A stretch of 64,000 nt of DNA from Burkholderia savannae (GCF_001524445.2 NZ_CP013419.1:248001-312000), one strand, 5' to 3'; positions 20,256-29,550 are shown, numbered from the stretch's first letter. Numbers and translations are program-made. The notes: generated from the letters alone by a model not told the origin.

Positions 20256-20680
20256 GGCGGCGTTTTAGAGCCGATCTGGGGGCGGCGTAATCGAGCCACC
20301 TCATGGGCGACGTAAAGGAGCCACCCAGGGAGCGCCAGCGGTAGCGGGCACAAGCGCAGTTCGAACGTTCCAAGTCGGTACGCTCCGTTCTTTTGAGCTG
20401 AGCGCCTATGGGCAACAGGAGGTTCGAATTGTTTGAGTATCGTCACATCCTTGTGCGCATGCGACGCGGTGATTCCGACCGCGACATTGCGCGGCGACGC
20501 CTGATGGGCCGAGCCAAGCTTGCAGCCGTACGGCAGGAAGCCCAGTCGCGAGGCTGGCTCGATCCGGCGCAACCCATGCCGGAAGACGCCGAAATCGCAA
20601 GCGTCTTCGACAGCATTCCGAAACAGGTGCCAAGCAGTAGCGTCTCGACGGTTGAACCGCACCGGATTTGGTGGAGGCTC
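20256..20680 (+). pseudogene. Truncated IS21-family element: left end plus istA 5' fragment
   Basis: The left-end sequence (20260-20332) is followed by a start at 20408 and MGNRRFELFEYRHILVRM, then SDRDIARRRLMGRAKLAAVR and SSVSTVEPHR, which is the IstA N-terminal helix-turn-helix region. The similarity stops near 20670, where an IS3-family element begins, so only about 85 residues of the usual 400-500 remain. No istB follows. In the 234-bp gap to the left (20022-20255) I see no gene; it should hold the btsSR promoter. Confidence 0.7.
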
Positions 20681-20702
20681 CAACTCTTGAGAGAATGGAG
20701 CC

Positions 20703-21076
20703 ATGAACAAGTCGAACAAGTTTTCTGCTGAAGTCCGAGAACGTGCAGTCCGCAGGTGCGCGAGCATCGCGACGAGTATCCGTCACAGTGGGCGGCGATT
20801 GAATCCATCGCCCCCAAGATCGGCTGCACGAGCCAGACATTGTTGGGGTGGGTCAAACGAGAAGAAGTCGATTGCGGCGAGCGTGAGGGGGTCACCACGT
20901 CGGAACGTGAACGCCTCAAGGCACTGGAGCGTGAGAACAAGGAACTGCGCCGTGCCAATGAGATTCTGAAGCTAGCGAGCGCATTTTTCGCCCAGGCGGA
21001 GCTCGACCGCCGCCTGAAGTCCTGAAGGCCTTTATCGATCAGCATCGCGACACCTTCGGGGTCGAGCCGATCTGCA
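20703..21076 (+). pseudogene. IS3-family orfA (frameshifted) with start of orfB, truncated
   Basis: The ATG at 20703 begins [17 protein letters not shown], the standard start of an IS3-family OrfA. The reading frame is then lost by a small indel near 20756 and continues in another frame as [22 protein letters not shown] through [19 protein letters not shown] to the stop at 21025. An OrfB start, KAFIDQHRDTFGVEPIC, follows and is cut at about 21076, where an IS110-family fragment on the other strand begins. The element is non-functional. Confidence 0.75.
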
Positions 21077-21266
21077 GTTTGCGAGCCCAGTAGTGCGCGC
21101 TGGCGCACGCCTCCATCCCGATTACACAGGCGGGGAGGTTGGCGAAGAACTCCGCAACGTGATTTCGCTTGAGCACTTTCTTCAGCACGGTTCGGCCATG
21201 CTCATTTACACCATGGACGGCAAAAATATTCTTCGCCAGATCGATGCCAATCGTCGTAATCTTCAT
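21077..21266 (-). pseudogene. IS110-family transposase, N-terminal fragment
   Basis: Starting at the ATG at 21266, MKITTIGIDLAKNIFAVHGV and later VIGMEACASAHYWARKL are the DEDD (RuvC-like) catalytic N-terminus of IS110/IS1111-type transposases. Only about 65 residues remain before the sequence joins the IS3 remnant. The bases between 21267 and about 21355 match what usually precedes this ORF inside the element, and they replace the 3' part of eutC. Confidence 0.75.
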
Positions 21267-21284
21267 GATGGGCGCTCCCCTCGG

Positions 21285-21590
21285 TCAGGTGGTTGCTTTG
21301 ACACTTCCACTTTGGCACATTGATGCCGCTTCGGGTGGGGGCGTCCATTCCATTACATTTGACATTAGCTCGCTTTCGAGTTCGCGCCTGAACGCCGCAG
21401 TATCGAGCGGCGTGTGAACGGCGTCCCGAGCTTGCGCGTGAGACAGGTTGAACGCAAGCAGAGGGGCGGTAGGCATGCTGGCGCCCGCGCGTCCGAGCGC
21501 AATCCGCGCATCGGTGAATCGGCGCAACGCGCTCCACGGGTTGGCGGCGATCGACCGTGCGCCGCTATCGTCCAGGGCGTCGTCCGTCAT
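21285..21590 (-). pseudogene. eutC: Truncated ethanolamine ammonia-lyase small subunit
   Basis: The ATG at 21590 overlaps the eutB stop (ATGA). The first 70 or so residues, with [20 protein letters not shown] and [15 protein letters not shown], are clear EutC sequence. After FRRELESEL the frame runs into the IS110 left-end sequence and ends at 21285 after 101 residues; a normal EutC has about 260-295. The C-terminal cobalamin-binding part is missing, so the enzyme encoded here should be inactive unless another eutC copy exists. Confidence 0.85.
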
Positions 21591-22966
21591 GATTCGATCC
21601 AGTCGATCAGCAACGGGTTGCGCGACTGCCCTTGAATCTGCCCGCGTTTGTCCGTGATTTGCATTGCACTGAGCCAGTCCTCGAACTCCGGCGCGCGCTT
21701 TAGATCGAGCAGGCGCCGGATATAGAGCGCGTCGTGAAAAGACGTGCTCTGGTAATTGAGCATGATGTCGTCGGCGCCAGGCACGCCCATAATGAAGTTG
21801 ATATTGGCGGCGCCGAGCAGCGTGAGCAGGGTGTCCACGTCGTCTTGGTCGGCCTCCGCGTGGTTCGTATAGCAAATGTCGCAGCCCATCGGCACCCCGA
21901 GCAGCTTGCCGCAGAAGTGATCTTCCAGGCCGGCGCGGATGATCTGTTTCCCGTCATACAGATACTCGGGACCGATGAAGCCGACCACCGTATTCGTGAG
22001 AAACGGATTGAAGTGCCGCGCGACCGCGTACGCTCGCACTTCGCAGGTCTGCTGGTCAACGCCATGATGCGCGTTCGCGGACAGCGCGCTGCCCTGGCCG
22101 GTCTCGAAGTACATCAGGTTTTGGCCGACCGTACCGCGCTTGAGCGACAGCCCCGCGTCGTACGCTTCGGCGAGCAGCGACAGCGATACGCCGAAGCTCG
22201 CGTTCGCCTTCTCCGTGCCCGCGATCGACTGGAAGATCAGGTCGACGGGCGCGCCCTTCTCGATTGCGGCGAGGGTGTTCGTCACATGCGTGAGCACACA
22301 GGTCTGGGTGGGGACGTCATAGGCGCGGCGGAACTCGTCCATCATCGTCAACAGCGCGGCGATCGCCGCGAGAGAGTCAGACGCCGGGTTAATGCCGATC
22401 ATGGCGTCGCCGCAGCCATACATCAGACCATCAATCATCGAAGCCGCGATGCCCTTTACGTCGTCAGTCGGGTGGTTCGGCTGCAGGCGCACCGAAAGAT
22501 GGCCCGACAATCCCACCGTGTTCCTGAAGCGCGTGATCACGGGCCGTTTGCGCGCGACGAGAATCAGATCCTGGTTGCGCATTAGCTTCGATACCGCTGC
22601 GACCATCTCGGGCGTGAGCCCCGCGCTGATGCGCACGAGCGCCGCCGTATCGGTGGTATCGGCCAGCAGCCAGTCGCGAAAGTCACCAACCGTGAGATGC
22701 GAGATCTCCGCGAAGGCCTCCGCCGAATGCGCATCGATGATGAGGCGCGTGACCTCGTCGCTTTCATAAGAGATCAGCGCTTCGTTCAGGAAGGCGGCGA
22801 GAGGCATCTGCGCAAGCGCCAGTTTCGCCGCCACGCGCTCCTCTTCCGACGCGGCGGCGAAACCGGCAAGCTCGTCCCCGGAGCGGCGCGGGCTCGCTTT
22901 GGCAAGCAGCGCGGCGAGGCCATCAAAACGATAGGTGCGCGCGCCGATGGTTTCACGAAAGTTCAT
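21587..22966 (-). CDS. eutB: Ethanolamine ammonia-lyase large subunit
   Basis: A 459-residue protein, full length for EutB. It begins [35 protein letters not shown] and carries the conserved [44 protein letters not shown] and [17 protein letters not shown] segments that build the substrate and B12 sites. The enzyme needs EutC to split ethanolamine into acetaldehyde and ammonia; here eutC is truncated. It is the fourth gene of a minus-strand run behind a permease, an oxidoreductase and a binding protein. Confidence 0.95.
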   Translation of the reverse strand: MNFRETIGARTYRFDGLAALLAKASPRRSGDELAGFAAASEEERVAAKLALAQMPLAAFLNEALISYESDEVTRLIIDAHSAEAFAEISHLTVGDFRDWLLADTTDTAALVRISAGLTPEMVAAVSKLMRNQDLILVARKRPVITRFRNTVGLSGHLSVRLQPNHPTDDVKGIAASMIDGLMYGCGDAMIGINPASDSLAAIAALLTMMDEFRRAYDVPTQTCVLTHVTNTLAAIEKGAPVDLIFQSIAGTEKANASFGVSLSLLAEAYDAGLSLKRGTVGQNLMYFETGQGSALSANAHHGVDQQTCEVRAYAVARHFNPFLTNTVVGFIGPEYLYDGKQIIRAGLEDHFCGKLLGVPMGCDICYTNHAEADQDDVDTLLTLLGAANINFIMGVPGADDIMLNYQSTSFHDALYIRRLLDLKRAPEFEDWLSAMQITDKRGQIQGQSRNPLLIDWIES

Positions 22967-22999
22967 TTCTGCGATCTCGCCGGCGGATATCGGAAAGCT

Positions 23000-24148
23000 C
23001 TAGACGCCGTTGCCGCCGACGGTCCTTTGGCTCTTCCATTGCCCCTGCTGGACTTCGAACAGGGTGTAAGGCGGCTTGATCAGATCGCCTTGCGGATCGA
23101 ACGCAATCTTGCCTGTCACGCCCGTGAAGGTCACCTTCGGGAAGGCCGCGACGATCTTCGCGCGATCGAGCGAATCGGCGTCATGGATCGCCTTGAGCAT
23201 TGCTAGCGCCGCGTCATAAGCGAACGGCGCATACAGCTCGACGTCCTCGTTGAAGTGCGCCTTGTAGCGCTTCGCGAATTCCTGTGCGGCAGGGAGCTTG
23301 TCGAGCGCCGGGCCCGGCTCCAGATCCCGCGTGCCTTCGCCCGCCGTGCCGGCGATCTGCAGAAATGCATTGCTCTTCAACGCTCCGGCGCCGAACAAGC
23401 GCGCCGGCATGCCGAGCGAGCGCATCTGCTTGACGAGCATCGCCCCTTGTTCGTCGAGCCCGCCAAAAAAGATCATGTCGACATTCTTCTGCTTCAGCGT
23501 GGTCAAGATCGCACGGAAATCAACCGCCTTGTCGTTCGTGAACTCGCGGTCGACGACATTGCCGTTCGCTTCTTTGGCGCCTTTTTCAAAGGCGTCGGCG
23601 AGACCTTGGCCGAATGCGGTGCGGTCATCGATAATGCCGATGCGCTTCGCCTTCAACTGCTGGACCGCGAACTGGCCCGCGATCACGCCGCCGATGCCGT
23701 CGTGGCCCATCGTGCGGAATACGTTGGTGAACCCCTGGTGAGTCAGCACCGGATTGGTCGAGCCCGGCGTGATCATTGCGATATTTGCTTTATGGTAGAC
23801 GGCCGACGCCGGAATGCTGCAGCCCGAGTTGTAGTGGCCGATGACACCGACCACGCCGTCATCGATCATCTTCTGCGCGATCTGGACCGCGACGCGCGGG
23901 TCAGCCTGATCATCCTGCACATCGAGCACGAACTTGACCGGCTTGCCGCCGATCGTCGGGTTCTTCGCATTTTCCTCGTCGAGCGCGAGCTGCGCGCCGT
24001 TTTGCAGATCCTTGCCGACGCGGGCGACGGGCCCCGTCAACGGACCGGCGAATCCGATCTTCACGATCTCTGGTTCCGCACCATATGACGGCGCATGCGC
24101 GCATAGGAGTGCAAGTGCTAGTGCGACTACCACGTTTCGGCGTTTCAT
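23000..24148 (-). CDS. Periplasmic branched-chain amino acid-type substrate-binding protein
   Basis: A 382-residue protein with a signal peptide (MKRRNVVVALALALLCAHAPSYG, cleavage likely before AEPEIV). IVKIGFAGPLTGPVARVGKDLQNGAQLALDE and VVGVIGHYNSGCSIPASAVY are the LivK/LivJ type I periplasmic-binding fold. ABC partners (LivHMGF) are not present in the window. The position between eutB and a DadA-like gene suggests an amine or amino acid ligand, but this cannot be read from the sequence. Confidence 0.85.
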   Translation of the reverse strand: MKRRNVVVALALALLCAHAPSYGAEPEIVKIGFAGPLTGPVARVGKDLQNGAQLALDEENAKNPTIGGKPVKFVLDVQDDQADPRVAVQIAQKMIDDGVVGVIGHYNSGCSIPASAVYHKANIAMITPGSTNPVLTHQGFTNVFRTMGHDGIGGVIAGQFAVQQLKAKRIGIIDDRTAFGQGLADAFEKGAKEANGNVVDREFTNDKAVDFRAILTTLKQKNVDMIFFGGLDEQGAMLVKQMRSLGMPARLFGAGALKSNAFLQIAGTAGEGTRDLEPGPALDKLPAAQEFAKRYKAHFNEDVELYAPFAYDAALAMLKAIHDADSLDRAKIVAAFPKVTFTGVTGKIAFDPQGDLIKPPYTLFEVQQGQWKSQRTVGGNGV

Positions 24149-24183
24149 GATTCCGTCCTCGTTTGTGCAGACAGTTGCGGTGG

Positions 24184-25416
24184 TTAAAAGCGACGCGGGC
24201 TATAAGGCTCGAGATCGATGGGAGGCATGCGGCCGGCGATCAGGTCGGCGACGATGCTGCCTGTCACGCCGCCCAGCGTGACGCCCAAGTGCTGATGCCC
24301 GAACGCGTAGACAACGCGCGGCGAGGCGCTCGACGCTCCGACGACCGGCAAGCCGTCGGGCAAGCTCGGCCTGAAGCCGAGCCAATTGCTGTCCGGTTGA
24401 TGCAGGCCCGGCAACGCTTCCTGCGCGGAAGTCGTAATCAGGTTCAGCAGCTCCGGGTTCTTCTGTGGTCCAAATCCGCCGAGCTCGACGGTGCCCGCCG
24501 CGCGGATGCCGCCGTCCATCGGCACCATGTAGAAGCCGCGCTCGGCCCAGCCGCACGGGCGGGAGATCAGCGACGACGTGCCGGGAAAGCGCACGTGATA
24601 GCCGCGCTCGGTATCGAGCGGCACACGGTCGCCGCATTGGCGTGCGAAGCGGCCCGACAGCGCGCCCGTGCAGACGATCGCGTGCTCGGCGCCGTGCACG
24701 CGGCCGGCTTCGTCGACGATGCGTACGCCGCTCTTCTGCGGCTCGAGCGAGCGGACCGCGGTGCGCTCGTGCTGCAGCCCTTGGCGCACCATCGATTCAT
24801 ACAGCACCTGCAAGAAGCCGCGCGGGTCGCTCAGGAACCAGCTGTCGTTGAACATCGTGCCGTGCGCGAAGATCGGCGCGAGGTTCGGTTCGAGTTCGCG
24901 AATGCCGTCGCGCTCGAAGTTTTCGAATCGCACGCCGAGCGAACGGCGTAAGGCGAGTGACGGTTGCGCCGACTGGAACGAGTCTGCGTTCGAGTACAGG
25001 TACAGGCATTCGCGTTCGCGCACGAAGCTCGACAATCCATCGATCGAAAGCATCTCCCGATACCCCTCGAACGCGCACCTCAGCAGGCTCGCCAGCGCTT
25101 TCGCGCTGTGCTCGTAACGCTTGGGAGTCGCGTTCAGCAGAAAACGTGCGAGCCACGGTGCGAGGTGCGGCACGTAGCCCCAGCGAATCCTGAGCGGGCT
25201 CGTCGCCGAGAACAGGAATCGCGGCAGGTTGCGGAACACGTCCGGGTTGTTGACGGGGATGCACGCGTAGTTCGCGAACGTGCCCGCGTTGCCGTACGAC
25301 GTGGCTTCACCGGGGCCGAGCGCGTCGTAGAGCGTCACCCGGTGGCCGTCGCGCATCAGCCAGTACGCGCTCGACAACCCGATGAATCCCGCACCAAGGA
25401 CAGCGACGTCGGCCAT
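24184..25416 (-). CDS. FAD-dependent D-amino acid dehydrogenase-like oxidoreductase (DadA family)
   Basis: A 410-residue protein from the ATG at 25416. VAVLGAGFIGLSSAYWL at the N terminus is the dinucleotide-binding GxGxxG motif; RGYHVRFPG, WLGFRPSLPDGLPVVG and the C-terminal FGHQHLGVTLGGVTGSIVADLI match the DAO/DadA family. Members oxidise D-amino acids or secondary amines, passing electrons to the respiratory chain or oxygen. Its start overlaps the permease stop (TAATG), so the two are translationally coupled and the substrate is probably imported by that permease. Confidence 0.85.
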   Translation of the reverse strand: MADVAVLGAGFIGLSSAYWLMRDGHRVTLYDALGPGEATSYGNAGTFANYACIPVNNPDVFRNLPRFLFSATSPLRIRWGYVPHLAPWLARFLLNATPKRYEHSAKALASLLRCAFEGYREMLSIDGLSSFVRERECLYLYSNADSFQSAQPSLALRRSLGVRFENFERDGIRELEPNLAPIFAHGTMFNDSWFLSDPRGFLQVLYESMVRQGLQHERTAVRSLEPQKSGVRIVDEAGRVHGAEHAIVCTGALSGRFARQCGDRVPLDTERGYHVRFPGTSSLISRPCGWAERGFYMVPMDGGIRAAGTVELGGFGPQKNPELLNLITTSAQEALPGLHQPDSNWLGFRPSLPDGLPVVGASSASPRVVYAFGHQHLGVTLGGVTGSIVADLIAGRMPPIDLEPYSPRRF

Positions 25417-26927
25417 TATTTTTTCCAGTCTGCGGCAGGGGCCGGGAACGCGCGGCGGCGTGCGTCGCGGCGCGACGAGGTATTGCGCCGATGGGCATGC
25501 GGTGTGGCACCGCTGGAGGCGATAGGCTCGTGGCCTATTGCCCCGGCGGCACGTTCGCGCTGTTTGCGCGTGAGAACGAAAGCGACCGACACGACCGCGA
25601 CGCTGCCAAGGCTCGCCATCAACTGGCTCGCGAGCGAATGGTCGAAGCCCATCGCGATCAGCACGCCGGCAATCGCCGCGACCACGGCATAGGAGAGCCA
25701 CGGAAACAGCCACATCTTGAGCGTCAGGCGCTCGGGCGCGCTCGCCTCGATGCGCCGCCGGATGACGATCTGCGAGACCGCGATCGCGAGATACACGAAG
25801 AGCATGATCGCGCCGGACGCGTTGACGAGATATAGGAACACGCCCTGCGGCGAGACGATCGCCGCGACGATCGCGACATAGCCGACCACGCTCGAGAGCA
25901 GCACCGCGAGGCTCGGTACTTTGTTCGGCGATAGCTTGAGGACCGCATGCGGTGCGTCGCCGCGTTCGGCAAGCCGGAACATGATGCGCGACGACACGTA
26001 GAGCCCCGAATTCAGCGCCGACAGCACGGCCACCAGCACGATCGCGTTCATCATGTCGGCGGCGCAGGGGATGTGCATCGTCTCCAGCGCGGCGACGAAC
26101 GGCGAGTAGCCGACCTTGATCGACGCCCACGGCACGATGCAGGCGATCACGAACATCGAGCCGACATAGAACGTGATCACACGCAGGATCACCGAGCGCG
26201 TCATCGCGGCGACGTTCTTGCTCGGGTCGTCCGATTCGGCGGCGGCGATCGTCGCGATTTCGGCACCGCCGACCGCGAAGATCACGGTCGGCACGCTCGC
26301 GAAGATCGACATCATGCCGAACGGCAAGAAGCCGCGGTCGCTGGCGAGATGCTGCGCCGTCTGATGCCACGACGAGAAGCCGAACAGATAGCTCGCGCCG
26401 ACGACGATGAACACGATGATCGCCGCGACCTTGATCGACGCGAACCAGTACTCGAACTCGCCGTACGACTTCACCGACAGCAGATTGATGGCGGTGATCA
26501 CGGAGAGCAGCACGAGGCCGATCGCCCAGACCGGGGCCGGTATCCAGCGCTGCAGGATGCCGGCGCCCGCCACCGCCTCGACGGCGACGACGATCACCCA
26601 GAAGTACCAGTAGAGCCAGCCGTTGGTGAAGCCGGCCCAGTTGCCGAGGCCGATGCGCGTGTATTCGGTGAACGAGCCGATGCCGGGCGTGGCGATCGCC
26701 ATTTCGCCGAGCATGCGCATCACGAACAGCACAACGACGCCGGCGAGCAGATACGACAGGCACGCGGCAGGTCCCATCGCGCTGATCGTGGCGCTGCTGC
26801 CGACAAAGAGGCCGGCGCCGATGATCCCGCCGAGCGAAATCATCGTCACGTGGCGTTTTCTGAGCGCCGTGCCGAGATGGGCCGTGTCGGGCGTCTCTGG
26901 GGTGGTGGTGGGCTGTCGATCTGCCAC
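25416..26927 (-). CDS. Amino acid permease (GabP/AAT-like, APC superfamily)
   Basis: A 503-residue protein with about 12 hydrophobic segments. RKRHVTMISLGGIIGAGLFVGSSATI is the classic entry of the amino acid transporter (AAT) family, close to GABA and phenylalanine permeases. The GTG at 26927 is chosen because AGGAGGAG lies directly upstream; an in-frame start at 26984 is possible. It is first in the minus-strand run permease, dadA-like, binding protein, eutB, eutC', and is divergent from a MocR regulator. Substrate not determined: GABA, ethanolamine or a D-amino acid fit the context. Confidence 0.85.
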   Translation of the reverse strand: MADRQPTTTPETPDTAHLGTALRKRHVTMISLGGIIGAGLFVGSSATISAMGPAACLSYLLAGVVVLFVMRMLGEMAIATPGIGSFTEYTRIGLGNWAGFTNGWLYWYFWVIVVAVEAVAGAGILQRWIPAPVWAIGLVLLSVITAINLLSVKSYGEFEYWFASIKVAAIIVFIVVGASYLFGFSSWHQTAQHLASDRGFLPFGMMSIFASVPTVIFAVGGAEIATIAAAESDDPSKNVAAMTRSVILRVITFYVGSMFVIACIVPWASIKVGYSPFVAALETMHIPCAADMMNAIVLVAVLSALNSGLYVSSRIMFRLAERGDAPHAVLKLSPNKVPSLAVLLSSVVGYVAIVAAIVSPQGVFLYLVNASGAIMLFVYLAIAVSQIVIRRRIEASAPERLTLKMWLFPWLSYAVVAAIAGVLIAMGFDHSLASQLMASLGSVAVVSVAFVLTRKQRERAAGAIGHEPIASSGATPHAHRRNTSSRRDARRRAFPAPAADWKK

Positions 26928-27000
26928 AAGCGTCTCCTCCTGTACTACAGTTCGGGATCGCACCGCTGAGCTGGCGCCGTACAAACGATGGGCTTATACT

Positions 27001-27042
27001 CACACAAAGATTTTTTGTGCGCAATTGATTTGCCTTTGTGTG
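27001..27042. promoter_or_regulatory. Candidate MocR operator in divergent promoter region
   Basis: CACACAAAG (27001-27009) and CTTTGTGTG (27034-27042) form a perfect 9-bp inverted repeat with a 24-bp spacer; a third half-site-like TTTTGTG lies between (27013-27019). It stands between the permease gene and the divergent MocR gene, the usual site for a MocR regulator. A TATAAG-like -10 for the permease (26994-26999, minus) is directly beside it. Confidence 0.45.
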
Positions 27043-27213
27043 GACTTAGGTGTTTTCCCCGATGCCGCAGCGCTCTTTGTCGCCGGATGGCGGGTGAGTC
27101 CTTGATTCACGACCCGATAAAGGGTTTAGTATCTGTTCCATGGACGTATGCCGTGCACTGCGTGGCGAGATTTGTGCGGGCGAACGATAGTTTTGTATGG
27201 AGTTTCTACCTGA

Positions 27214-28638
27214 ATGAATACCGAAATAAATCACACAAATGGTGAAGAAAATCTCCAGACAAAGGGACGCCAAGCCACCTACCTGGAGGTGTCGCGCAAT
27301 CTCGAAGAGAAAGTGCGCAGCGGGCTCTACCCGCCGGGCAGCCGCCTGCCGCCGCAACGCGACCTCGCGCTGGAGCTTGGCCTAAACGTGTCGACGGTGT
27401 CGCGCGCGTACAAGGAGCTGCAGGCGCGCGGGCTGATCGTCGCGAGCAAGCGGCGCGGATCGATCGTCACCGGGGGCGCGATGCCGTCGGTGCACGCACG
27501 AGCGGAAAACAGCCCGAGCGCTGCCGCCGACGTGAACGCGGTAATCGACCTGACCGTCAATCGCCCCGCGACCGGCGAATTCCTCACGCAGCTGGCGCGC
27601 ACGATGGCAAATCTCGCGCGCGATCCGCGCTATCCCGAGACGCAGGAATACCAGCCGCCGCAGGGGCCCGATTGGGCGCGCGCGGCTGGCGCGCAGTGGA
27701 TCGCCGCGCCGGGTTTCGCACCGCTGGCTGATAACGTGGTCGTGACGAGCGGCGCGCAGCACGGCCTTTACGCGGTGCTGAGCAGCTTGATGGGCCATGA
27801 GGGCGTGATCCTCTCGGATCAGTTGACCTACTACGGGCTCAAGGCGCTTGCGCCCGTGTTCCAGTTCGAGATCGTCGGGATTCCGAGCGACGGCGAAGGG
27901 CTGCTGCCGGACCGTCTCGAAGACGCGTGCAAGCGCATGCGCGTGAAGGCGATCTTCGTCGTGCCGAATCTGCAGAATCCGACTGTCGTGACGATGAGCC
28001 TCGCGCGCCGCGTGGCGCTCGTCGATATCGCGCGGCGCCATCACATCGCGATCATCGAAGATGACGTGTACGGTCCGCTCTTGCGCACGCGTCTGCCGAC
28101 AATCGCGAGCCTGTGCCCCGAGCTGACCTTCCATGTCGCTTCGACGTCGAAGATCCTCGCGCCCGGGCTGCGCATCGGCTACCTGCATACGCCGCCGCAT
28201 GGCGCCGCGTTGGCCGCTGAGGCCGTGCGCACGACGGCGTGGATGCCCGCGCCGCTCTCGACGCTGATCGTCACGCGCTGGATCGAGGACGGCACCGCGC
28301 ACACGATCCTCGAGGCGCAGCGTACCGAACTGCAGGCCCGCCAGGAAATCGCGCGCGAATTGCTGCCGGCCGAGTTGCTGCACAGCGATCCGGCGTGCAT
28401 GTTCGTCTGGCTGCGCGTGCCGCCGCCCTGGCGTTCGGACGATTACGCGGCGAATGCGCTTGCGCGCGGCGTCAATGCGATGCCGGCGTCGGCGTTTGCG
28501 GTGGACCGCTCGACCGTCGAGCACGGCGTGCGGATCAACCTCGCCTGCGCGGCATCGCGCGAGCAGTTGACGCACGCGCTGCAGATTCTCGCGCACACGC
28601 TTCGCGACCGGCCGCGGGCGCTGTTCGGCACGATCTAG
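27214..28638 (+). CDS. MocR-family transcriptional regulator (GntR HTH plus aminotransferase fold)
   Basis: A 474-residue protein. Residues 20-95 hold a GntR winged helix (YLEVSRNLEEKVRSGLYPPGSRLPPQRDLA, VSTVSRAYKEL). From about residue 120 a fold type I aminotransferase domain follows, with the PLP lysine in STSKILAPGLRIGYLH. MocR proteins bind PLP adducts as effectors and typically control the neighbouring divergent gene. Here that is the permease-dadA-eutB run, so it likely senses an amine or amino acid in that pathway. Confidence 0.9.
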   Translation: MNTEINHTNGEENLQTKGRQATYLEVSRNLEEKVRSGLYPPGSRLPPQRDLALELGLNVSTVSRAYKELQARGLIVASKRRGSIVTGGAMPSVHARAENSPSAAADVNAVIDLTVNRPATGEFLTQLARTMANLARDPRYPETQEYQPPQGPDWARAAGAQWIAAPGFAPLADNVVVTSGAQHGLYAVLSSLMGHEGVILSDQLTYYGLKALAPVFQFEIVGIPSDGEGLLPDRLEDACKRMRVKAIFVVPNLQNPTVVTMSLARRVALVDIARRHHIAIIEDDVYGPLLRTRLPTIASLCPELTFHVASTSKILAPGLRIGYLHTPPHGAALAAEAVRTTAWMPAPLSTLIVTRWIEDGTAHTILEAQRTELQARQEIARELLPAELLHSDPACMFVWLRVPPPWRSDDYAANALARGVNAMPASAFAVDRSTVEHGVRINLACAASREQLTHALQILAHTLRDRPRALFGTI

Positions 28639-29063
28639 TGGCAAGTGCTGAATACGTTGCTCGTGACGCGCTCACGAAGATATGGATTGGCCGGCGATCT
28701 GGATTCCGCGGTTGCACCATTGGGAGGCCGACGAGCGATCGATAGCTGCCGCTCATGATGTGCGCTTGTCAACGGCGCATACGGGTCCGTTGCCGGTCTC
28801 GGTATACCGCAGCGCGTCCTGCGGGTGCGATCGAGTCTCGGCCGTTTCGTCGGTCAGCCGCGGCCTGACGCGGACCGGCGATGGGACAGACCTCATCCAC
28901 CCACAGAGCGACGTGCTATAAGCGCTGACCCGGCTTAGCCTTAGCGTACGATTTTTTCCGAATTCTGAAGCCACCCCGTGTTCATCGACGATGCAACCGG
29001 ACGGCTGCCGTAGGAGGCCAGCATCCAATCGCGCGACATCGTTCGGGCGTCTGTCGCAATCAC
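28639..29063. other. Intergenic stretch without recognisable gene
   Basis: 425 bp between the MocR stop and the toxin-antitoxin promoter. Short frames on both strands show no domain, no start with SD and no neighbour logic. I see no tRNA or IS end in it. Confidence 0.4.
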
Positions 29064-29109
29064 TTGAAATTGGTATCAAATGTTTTATAATCAGGTATCA
29101 AGTGATACC
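29064..29109 (+). promoter_or_regulatory. Promoter and autoregulatory operator of the Res-Xre module
   Basis: TTGAAA (29064-29069), a 16-bp spacer and TATAAT (29086-29091) form a near-consensus promoter. GGTATCAAGTGATACC (29094-29109) is a perfect inverted repeat at the transcription start and an extra half-site GGTATCA lies inside the spacer (29072-29078). This arrangement fits repression by the Xre-type antitoxin encoded just downstream. Confidence 0.65.
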
Positions 29110-29121
29110 TTTGGGGGCGCT

Positions 29122-29550
29122 ATGTTGCTTGTTACTCCGGAAGCCGTGGCTGACGTTATGGAGCTTCGGCCCGTACCGCATACGCTCGCGGAACTTGAAG
29201 CGCTCGTGCGCAGCGGACTACCGAAATCTGCATTGCGTGCGGGCGTCGAGCACGCTACGCAAGGGGCAGATGCTCGACGCACGTTGCTGGCGCGCATCAT
29301 CCCCGAGGCCACCTATAAGCGGCGTCGTGACCGGCTCACTCAAGACGAATCGGAGAAGACAGAGCGGCTTGCACGGATCGTCGCAACCACATCATACGTC
29401 TGGAGTGACGAAGATGATGCGCGGGAGTTTCTGGCGACACCGCATCCGGAACTCGAGGGGCGTACGCCGCTCGATGTTGCGCTCACCGAACTCGGCGCGC
29501 GTCGCGTCGAGGAATTGCTCTGGAAGTTGTTCTACGGGCTGCCGGCATGA
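29122..29550 (+). CDS. Xre/MbcA/ParS-type antitoxin
   Basis: A 142-residue protein (ATG at 29122). The C-terminal half, AREFLATPHPELEGRTPLDVALTELGARRVEELLWKLFYGLPA, is the MbcA/ParS/Xre toxin-binding domain (DUF2384) with its conserved Pro-hxx-L-xG-xxPhxhh pattern. The N-terminal part holds a helix-turn-helix region (LIPEATYKRR-like IIPEATYKRRRDRLTQDES). It should neutralise the downstream RES toxin and repress its own promoter. Its stop overlaps the toxin start by 4 bp. Confidence 0.85.
   Translation: MLLVTPEAVADVMELRPVPHTLAELEALVRSGLPKSALRAGVEHATQGADARRTLLARIIPEATYKRRRDRLTQDESEKTERLARIVATTSYVWSDEDDAREFLATPHPELEGRTPLDVALTELGARRVEELLWKLFYGLPA

Noticed and set aside
24184..27024. 946-residue frame covering both the DadA-like and permease genes
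   Set aside because: Only its last 410 residues are real protein; the upstream part is Arg/His-rich and is an out-of-frame reading of the permease gene, which has 12 proper membrane segments in its own frame.
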